This document shows, in pieces, positions 59,050 through 64,000 of a stretch of DNA of 64,000 nt (positions within the stretch are counted from its first letter, which is position 1; every line of letters starts with the position of its first letter). The translations under genes and the position numbers were made by a program. The stretch is from an uncultured Muribaculaceae bacterium (GTDB lineage: Bacteria; Bacteroidota; Bacteroidia; Bacteroidales; Muribaculaceae), in contig CAKUJD010000006.1 in NCBI GenBank assembly GCA_934661195.1, forward strand, positions 1-64,000, read 5' to 3'. The notes beneath the pieces are model-generated. The model saw only the letters and a program-made list of their open reading frames with translations. It ran no database searches and was not told the DNA's origin.

Positions 59050-59276
59050 TTGACAGCGTTGACCCGTTGACAGCAGAAAAAAGTCATAAAATAGCCGTTG
59101 ATATACAACTACTTATCTTTTTCTTTAAGAAATAGATATAAAGGAATGTGTCAACCTTTGGCTGTGGATTTTATGAATTGTCAACGATTTGACTACCTTT
59201 GTCAACGTTTGTCAATGCGATAATTTCTCATAAAGATTTGAATATGAGCAATGTCAACCTTGTCAACACAGTCAAT
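59050..59276. repeat. Iteron-like GTCAAC cluster, candidate replication origin
   Basis: Eleven copies of GTCAA(C/T) or its complement lie in 227 bases: TTGAC at 59050, 59059, 59067 and 59189, and GTCAAC/T at 59150, 59180, 59201, 59211, 59253, 59262 and 59271. The last sets form two near-identical units (TGTCAAC, 3-4 bases, GTCAATGC). The surroundings are AT-rich. Short clustered repeats behind a replication gene are typical of an origin bound by an initiator or primase. Nothing else is seen in 58900-59367. Confidence 0.55.
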
Positions 59277-59367
59277 GCAAAATAGTCGGCATTGTTTTTT
59301 TGAAGCAAGGTTGTTGAAAAAAACTTCGGCTTGTTCGCCCGAAGTCATAGATATAATATAAGCGTGA

Positions 59368-62300
59368 TTAAAATGGCAGTTCCTCTTGCTGTGGAATTGG
59401 AGTGGCTTCGGAAGTTGAAGCATCCTGTTGTTCGTCGATATCAAAGTCCGTCTCACGGATAGAGGAAGTTTCAAGGTTTAGAGAATACTTCTCTTTCAGC
59501 ATTTCGTAGTCGAAACATAGAGCCTTTGGACGGTTCACTTTCAATTTGCGTACCGTAGAGCCGTTCTCGTTCTCCACAGTGTAGTCAAATGAGCCGTTGG
59601 GCAACAACAGGTTGAAACGGTCTTGTTTCAAGCCGAGGAATGATGGTTGGACTTTCAGATATGTCATCACCGTAGCCCAGTTGCCGACTTTGCCGTTCAC
59701 CACACCGCCCACAATTCGCCCGGTATAGAGTGATGACACCGCCGGGGCGTTGAGAAAAAGAATCGGTTTGGCCTTGGCAAATCTTATAGCCTCGCTTCTG
59801 CCAATAGCACGGAACTCCGTGAGATACTTGATGCGAAAGTGCGCCTTTTCAATGATGCGTCCTTGTGAGTGCAACGAATCAATCACTTCCCAGAACTCGG
59901 CCATTTCGGTATTCTTCTTGCAGCCGTCATTCTGATAGCGTATGCCGGCAACAGTAATGTCGAACATGTCCGTGTATGAGAACGGCAGACGCAGTACTGA
60001 TTCAAGTGTGCGGAACGTGGCGAGCGGCACGACCCAGTTGTCAAGCACGCGGTCTTCGATTTCTTCATCAGAAAGGGCATTTGACAGTTCCTTGCGCACA
60101 AGCGAGTGGTTGGCCTTGTAGCCACTCTCCATCACTTTGCGTTGGTTCAGCACCTGTATGGCAAGATGGGTATTGCCGAGATTGCCGATGTCTTTGAGGT
60201 CGTCATATCTTCTGCGTTCCTCCTGTGTGAATGACGGACGTGTGAATGTGAGGTGTATAACACGAGAGTATAGGGCAATATCACGTGTCGGCAAGTCCTG
60301 ACCGCAGATGCACACGGCGGCAGTGACGACAGTGTGCGCAGCCTTGCCGTCTCCGTTCATATTCTTCTTCACTTGACCTGTGCCACCCCATAGTGCCTTC
60401 AGGTACGCTATTTTGCGCTCATCGATGTCGTTCTTGTATTCATCGAACACCACCATTGCGTTTGTAACTTGCGACACCCTGTCGTTCATTGACGGAATGG
60501 AGGTTACAGCAATGCTTGGAGGGTCGATGCCGTGAATGAAGAAAGACTGCAAGGTGGTGGCAAGTGAAGTTTTGCCTGTCCCTTTAAGACCGAACAGATT
60601 GAGAATGGGAAAGCAGTTCTTTATTGGATAGATGATGTCGCGGAACAGCGAGGCGAAAAGGAAGCAAAGCCCGACTTTGCCGTTGTCGCCGAACACGTCA
60701 ATCACTTTCTGCGAGAAGTCGAAAAGAGATATGGCGCTGCGGTTCTCATGCTGGAACAGTCGCTCAAACTGGAATATGGACGGATTTCTGCGATACATCA
60801 CCGATGTGGCAGGAATATAGAACTTGTGGCGTGCGTCAATCCGCACGATGCCGAGGTCATCGACTTTCATAAACTCGCCGTCTTTCAGTATTCCATTGCC
60901 GAAAGCGTAGAACTCGTGAACAGCATCCCAGCCCATATCCTTTACAAGTTCTGCCGTGTCGGTAATGGTGTACAGCAGTTCCTTGACCACATTCAGTTTG
61001 TCAATTTTCGCTTTCCAGATGAAGTTGCCGAGACTGCCGACTTTCTGCTGGAAGTTGGTCAGCGAAACAAGCTCGGCCTCGCGGAACTCCACAACTTCCT
61101 CCACATTGTACTCGTTGCGGATTTTGAAGATGCGTGTGCCGTTGCTGTCGTCCTTGATGTGGTACATCGGCTCAAGAATGAAGTTTGAGAGTCTTACCGG
61201 CTCGTCTTCTGATGCGGAGAAGTACATGTTGTTACGGATATAGAGGTTGAACTTCTTCAGCAGGTCTTTAAGTGTCGGCTCCGCATTCTCCACCAGCATA
61301 AGCTGACGTTCCTGTCCGAGCCGCTGCGCCTTGGCATTGGCGCAGGCATCGCGCCACATCTTGGGTTTGCCATAAACTGTTGTAAGTTGCTCGATACATT
61401 CGTCAAAGAGCAATCTGTCGTCAATGAGTGAAAGCAGTGAGGATATTTCCGTCACAGTCTCTCGTGTTTGACGAAGTGTGGTCGCTTGCGGAAACCGCTT
61501 CTCCGCAAGCCATACGACAAAGTGTTTTTCTTGTAGGTGGTAGAATGTTTCTGCGGAGTTGATAAAACAGTCTGCATCGTTCTTCGTAGGCTTGCCATCT
61601 GCATCAGTCCCAAACGGAAGCTCTCTGACCGTCACGTCAAAACCTCTGCGCATCGCTTCCGCACCATTTTTCATCACGGCAAGAAATCCTGCGCCGAAGA
61701 CGTTGCCGCCCTTTGGCGTGTCGCTGTCAGGAATGAAGCATAATGAAGATGCAAGTGGCTTGATTGCATCGAAATGTTTTTCTGACCATGCCGTGCCGAG
61801 TGTGGCGATGGCGTTTGTTAATCCTATGGATTGAAGTCGAAGTACATCGGGTGCACCCTCTACGAGAATGAGAAAACCTTTCTCCTTTGCAGAGCGTGCT
61901 GCAATGTTGATGCCGAAAACCGATTCGCTTTTATTGAATACAGCCGAATTGGGCAGGTTGAGATACTTTATATTTGAGTTTCCGATAGTTCTCGCGGTGA
62001 ATCCTATTAACTTGTTCACACGGTTGAATATCGGTATTGTGATACGTCCACGGAGTAAAGAGAATACACTGCCGTCCTCACCTCTGGCGAGTACGCCAAG
62101 TTGTAGAAGAATGTCCTTGTCTATGGATTTGCTCTCGCAAAATTTAACGAGCAAGTCAGACGAATAGGGACTGTAGCCGATACCGGCTTTGATGCAAAAA
62201 TCTTGCGGCCATCTGCCGTAGGCATAGTTGCTTGCCTTTTCGGCTTCTGGGTTGTTGACGGATAGTTGCCGGACAAAGAACGTTTGGACTTGTTCAAGAG

Positions 62301-62649
62301 CAATGGACATAGCCTCACGGCGTTTGTCTGCGATTATCTGCTCATCGGTTTTGTCCGACTTTACATATTCAATCGGTACACTGCAACATTTGGCGATTTC
62401 CTCAACTGACTGTTGGAAGTCACAGCCGTTCTTCTCCTGTACAAATGCGATAGTATCGCCGCCTTTACCGCAACCGAAGCAGTGCCACAGGTTCTTTGAC
62501 GGAGTGACGGAAAGCGAAGGCGTATTCTCTCCGTGGAAAGGGCAGCAGCACACGTAGTTCGCTCCCTGACGTTTGAGCTGGACGAAATGAGAGAGTACAT
62601 CGACTATCGGCAGTTCTCTGACACGGTTTATAGTGGAAGTGGCAATCAT
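59368..62649 (-). CDS. Phage primase-helicase (CHC2 zinc finger, Toprim, AAA+ ATPase)
   Basis: The 1093-aa product combines priming and unwinding. Residues 1-90 form a DnaG-type zinc finger (Cys36, His39, Cys57, Cys60 in CPFH...HCFGC). A primase core and Toprim follow near 260-330 (ILVEGAPDVLRLQSIG, CFIPDSD), then a linker. A P-loop ATPase starts near 650-700 with Walker A NLFGLKGTGKTS and Walker B VVFDEYKND. A C-terminal winged region ends in an acidic Gln-rich tail (EQQDAS...QQEELPF) that could bind SSB or polymerase. ATG 62649 overlaps the previous gene (ATGA). The iteron cluster directly downstream may be its target. Confidence 0.93.
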   Translation of the reverse strand: MIATSTINRVRELPIVDVLSHFVQLKRQGANYVCCCPFHGENTPSLSVTPSKNLWHCFGCGKGGDTIAFVQEKNGCDFQQSVEEIAKCCSVPIEYVKSDKTDEQIIADKRREAMSIALEQVQTFFVRQLSVNNPEAEKASNYAYGRWPQDFCIKAGIGYSPYSSDLLVKFCESKSIDKDILLQLGVLARGEDGSVFSLLRGRITIPIFNRVNKLIGFTARTIGNSNIKYLNLPNSAVFNKSESVFGINIAARSAKEKGFLILVEGAPDVLRLQSIGLTNAIATLGTAWSEKHFDAIKPLASSLCFIPDSDTPKGGNVFGAGFLAVMKNGAEAMRRGFDVTVRELPFGTDADGKPTKNDADCFINSAETFYHLQEKHFVVWLAEKRFPQATTLRQTRETVTEISSLLSLIDDRLLFDECIEQLTTVYGKPKMWRDACANAKAQRLGQERQLMLVENAEPTLKDLLKKFNLYIRNNMYFSASEDEPVRLSNFILEPMYHIKDDSNGTRIFKIRNEYNVEEVVEFREAELVSLTNFQQKVGSLGNFIWKAKIDKLNVVKELLYTITDTAELVKDMGWDAVHEFYAFGNGILKDGEFMKVDDLGIVRIDARHKFYIPATSVMYRRNPSIFQFERLFQHENRSAISLFDFSQKVIDVFGDNGKVGLCFLFASLFRDIIYPIKNCFPILNLFGLKGTGKTSLATTLQSFFIHGIDPPSIAVTSIPSMNDRVSQVTNAMVVFDEYKNDIDERKIAYLKALWGGTGQVKKNMNGDGKAAHTVVTAAVCICGQDLPTRDIALYSRVIHLTFTRPSFTQEERRRYDDLKDIGNLGNTHLAIQVLNQRKVMESGYKANHSLVRKELSNALSDEEIEDRVLDNWVVPLATFRTLESVLRLPFSYTDMFDITVAGIRYQNDGCKKNTEMAEFWEVIDSLHSQGRIIEKAHFRIKYLTEFRAIGRSEAIRFAKAKPILFLNAPAVSSLYTGRIVGGVVNGKVGNWATVMTYLKVQPSFLGLKQDRFNLLLPNGSFDYTVENENGSTVRKLKVNRPKALCFDYEMLKEKYSLNLETSSIRETDFDIDEQQDASTSEATPIPQQEELPF

Positions 62650-63011
62650 AGGTTGGAGACCTTTTTCCAGCAGTCAATGATAGACTGCCCGGAGTATTTG
62701 AAACGAGAGGGATTTCCGTTGATTGGCGTGATAAGTCCCAAACGGCGGTACTTCTGCAGCGTCTTCTTGCAAACGTCAAGTGCGGCGCAAGTCCTCTTGA
62801 CGCAGTAAATTCCCTGTGGGTCGCATTTAGGAATGGATTCTGTCATGGCATTTATGATGAGAATTCGTCCGTCCATATAAAGATTTCCTTTCCTGCGACA
62901 GATTCTATTATTTTCTTGGCGAAAACAGGTATTCTGCACGACATGTATTTCCAGTTGTAGAAAGTCTTTGAGCAGCTGCGCCTCAATGATCTTGATTTCA
63001 TTGTTGGTCAT
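62646..63011 (-). CDS. HTH DNA-binding phage protein
   Basis: The 121-aa product has a C-terminal MerR/excisionase-like winged helix (GIYCVKRTCAALDVCKKTLQKYRRLGLITPI, near 67-97; key parts AALDVCKKTLQKYR) and an N-terminal helical lead. Many Cys residues are unusual for this class. It is co-transcribed with the primase gene and may control early expression or take part in excision. Confidence 0.65.
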   Translation of the reverse strand: MTNNEIKIIEAQLLKDFLQLEIHVVQNTCFRQENNRICRRKGNLYMDGRILIINAMTESIPKCDPQGIYCVKRTCAALDVCKKTLQKYRRLGLITPINGNPSRFKYSGQSIIDCWKKVSNL

Positions 63012-63031
63012 TTGTGGTTGTATTGAATAAT

Positions 63032-63304
63032 CTATTTTTTTTGATGGATTTTGATGCCGACTCTTTTGACGACTTCAATGTATGAGAGTTTGTAAGCCCT
63101 TGCGGTCTTGTGGGCCGGTATATTTCCGTCGTGGATTTCCTTCCGAAGCGCATTCTCGGAGATTCCCAAAATCTCGGAAGCCTCTTTCACGGAAATCAGC
63201 CTGTCTTCCACGATATTTCCGTCATGGCATTCAAGGATTCTGTCGAGTTTCTTTTCAATCAGCCTTAGTTTTGTATTGATTGTTTTTATGTCTTTATTAT
63301 CCAT
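63032..63304 (-). CDS. Excisionase-like HTH protein
   Basis: The 90-aa product has a coiled-coil N-terminus (residues 5-30) and the HTH_17/Xis motif LISVKEASEILGISENALRKEI followed by GNIPAHKTARAYKLS (about 36-72). It is the first reverse-strand gene, divergent from the repressor at 63481 with 176 bases between. It is therefore the counterpart in the lysis-lysogeny switch, acting as Cro- or Xis-like factor. Confidence 0.75.
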   Translation of the reverse strand: MDNKDIKTINTKLRLIEKKLDRILECHDGNIVEDRLISVKEASEILGISENALRKEIHDGNIPAHKTARAYKLSYIEVVKRVGIKIHQKK

Positions 63305-63362
63305 AAATGTTTATATTTTCTAAAATGTTCGCGTGGTTTATGATGGAATTACAAATAATATT

Positions 63363-63370
63363 TATATTTG
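63363..63370 (+). promoter_or_regulatory. Possible repressor promoter -7 box
   Basis: TATATTTG matches TAnnTTTG in the divergent intergenic region. No good -33 box is at the right spacing. The 63305-63480 interval should hold operators for the switch. Confidence 0.35.
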
Positions 63371-63480
63371 CATTTATCATTATATAGGCAAATTTAGGTT
63401 TATATATCATTCAAGCCAAAACTATTGAATGGAATATGCCGATTGCTAAGATTTATTGGAAAAATATAAACATAATATAT

Positions 63481-63924
63481 ATGGAAGCAGACAAGATGCG
63501 GTGTGAGAGGGCTCGCAGCGTGGTGCGGTGGCTTATGTTCAATGGCGTTTCAAGCACGCAAAAGGGAATAGCCGAGAAACTCGGCTACAACCATGCGGTG
63601 CTTTCACAGATACTCAATGGCAAAGTCCCGATGTCAATGAAGTTCATTGACCGTTTATGTGCAATGAGTGGGTGCATCAACAAGCGGTGGCTTGTTGACG
63701 GCGACGGTGATATGCTCAATGATGATACTGACGACCTGCCTGAAGTGAACGGTGAGGAACAGCAGAATGACGGCATCAACAACAGAACCCTTGTCCGCAT
63801 ACTGGAAAACCAGACAAAGGTCATTGATCGGCTTACGATACAAGTAGAGGCGTTGATGCTCTCCGCCAGAAAGCAGCAGGAGCAGATAGAACATCTGAAA
63901 GAAGAATTGAAAAACAAAGGGTAA
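63481..63924 (+). CDS. Phage repressor-like HTH protein with coiled coil
   Basis: The 147-aa product from ATG 63481 has a helix-turn-helix of the phage repressor class (STQKGIAEKLGYNHAVLSQILNGK, near 23-46). A conserved SMKFIDRLCAMSGCINKRWLVDGDGDML block and a C-terminal coiled coil (LVRILENQTKVIDRLTIQVEALM) for oligomerisation follow. It has no peptidase domain, so induction would not be by RecA-type self-cleavage. It is the only clearly host-expressed regulator of the prophage in this window, and it diverges from the Xis-like gene and ends at a terminator. Confidence 0.8.
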   Translation: MEADKMRCERARSVVRWLMFNGVSSTQKGIAEKLGYNHAVLSQILNGKVPMSMKFIDRLCAMSGCINKRWLVDGDGDMLNDDTDDLPEVNGEEQQNDGINNRTLVRILENQTKVIDRLTIQVEALMLSARKQQEQIEHLKEELKNKG

Positions 63925-63948
63925 CCGCCCGGCTACCCTTTGCATTTT
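63915..63948 (+). terminator. Intrinsic terminator of the repressor gene
   Basis: CAAAGGGTA (63915-63923) pairs perfectly with TACCCTTTG (63934-63942). A GC-rich loop lies between them and a T-containing stretch follows. The hairpin overlaps the last codons of the gene. Nothing further is seen to the window end. Confidence 0.75.
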
Positions 63949-64000
63949 CAAGATGAATGTTGGTTTACATCATATTCTTAGCTTGTGAAAACCTGAAATA

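Noticed and set aside
1..64000. CRISPR array
   Set aside because: No regularly spaced direct repeats and no cas genes other than the distantly related HEPN Abi_2 proteins.
23268..64000. Mu-like transposable phage
   Set aside because: No transposase A/B genes, and the primase-helicase, repressor switch and attachment-like repeats fit a lambdoid-type siphovirus better. The integrase itself is outside the window.

Overview
The window is a piece of a Bacteroidales-type chromosome (Bacteroidota). Evidence: promoters of the TTTG / TAnnTTTG (-33/-7) class with 19-21 bp spacing, no Shine-Dalgarno dependence, a TonB receptor with its DUF4249 partner lipoprotein, and house-keeping gene groups typical of this order (DUF2520-kdsC-maf-coaW, engB-GT2-GNAT). 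A member of the Muribaculaceae or a relative is plausible, but the genus cannot be fixed from the sequence. The window has two parts: GC-rich host chromosome (1 to about 23.5 kb) and most of one integrated siphovirus-like prophage (about 23.8 kb to beyond the right end). No integrase is present, so the prophage probably continues past 64 kb.

Host part. 0.3-6.8 kb: an unknown protein, a secreted S1/P1 nuclease, a kinase-only aspartate kinase next to threonine synthase, malate dehydrogenase (reverse strand), recR and a small basic protein. 7.1-14.2 kb (reverse strand): an outer-membrane TonB receptor and DUF4249 lipoprotein, preceded by a decaying tandem array of small lipoproteins mixed with fragments of a secreted YNCH/HSA/SKWG-type protein gene. 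The array shares its spacer and the first codons of its signal peptide with the TonB receptor gene. 14.7-17.6 kb (reverse strand): DUF2520, kdsC, maf and type II pantothenate kinase in one operon. 17.7-23.5 kb (forward strand): a PfkB kinase, a secreted unknown, tRNA-Arg(ACG), an ATP-grasp protein, engB, a family 2 glycosyltransferase, a GNAT acetyltransferase and a small acidic protein. Two repeat families lie between genes: an element of about 300 bp (6.85 and 14.4 kb) and an 18-bp palindrome (window start and 20.84 kb).

Prophage part. Most genes are on the reverse strand and read right to left: a divergent repressor / HTH switch (63.0-63.9 kb), primase-helicase, an iteron-like origin candidate (59.05-59.28 kb), ArdA anti-restriction, head protease-scaffold, major capsid, a probable tail tube, a phosphoribosyltransferase, a PLD-like protein, terminase, then portal, connectors, a fibre-like protein, holin, endolysin, spanin, tape measure and a distal tail protein. 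The tape measure frame is broken by a single in-frame TGA, so this prophage copy may be defective or may need readthrough.

Cargo. The most interesting content sits between terminase and portal (41.2-48.2 kb, AT-rich). It holds (i) an Abi_2/AbiF HEPN ribonuclease gene preceded by its own promoter and a compact hairpin RNA, (ii) a restriction-modification operon with two methyltransferases and an HNH endonuclease, and (iii), directly behind it in the same operon, a two-helix membrane coiled-coil protein, an ImmA/IrrE metallopeptidase and a Beta-family protein, convergent with an sce7726-type PD-(D/E)XK protein. Unit (iii) looks like a rearranged relative of the satellite-phage P4 gop-beta-cII module. 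A second Abi_2 gene lies beside ArdA, and a secreted moron gene with a perfect promoter sits behind the portal. A GC-rich stretch of about 0.8 kb without convincing ORFs (30.37-31.2 kb), full of hairpins, lies inside the late operon and is a candidate large phage non-coding RNA. Two forward-strand clusters of tiny genes (40.1 and 57.2-58.0 kb) share a repeated promoter-like segment.
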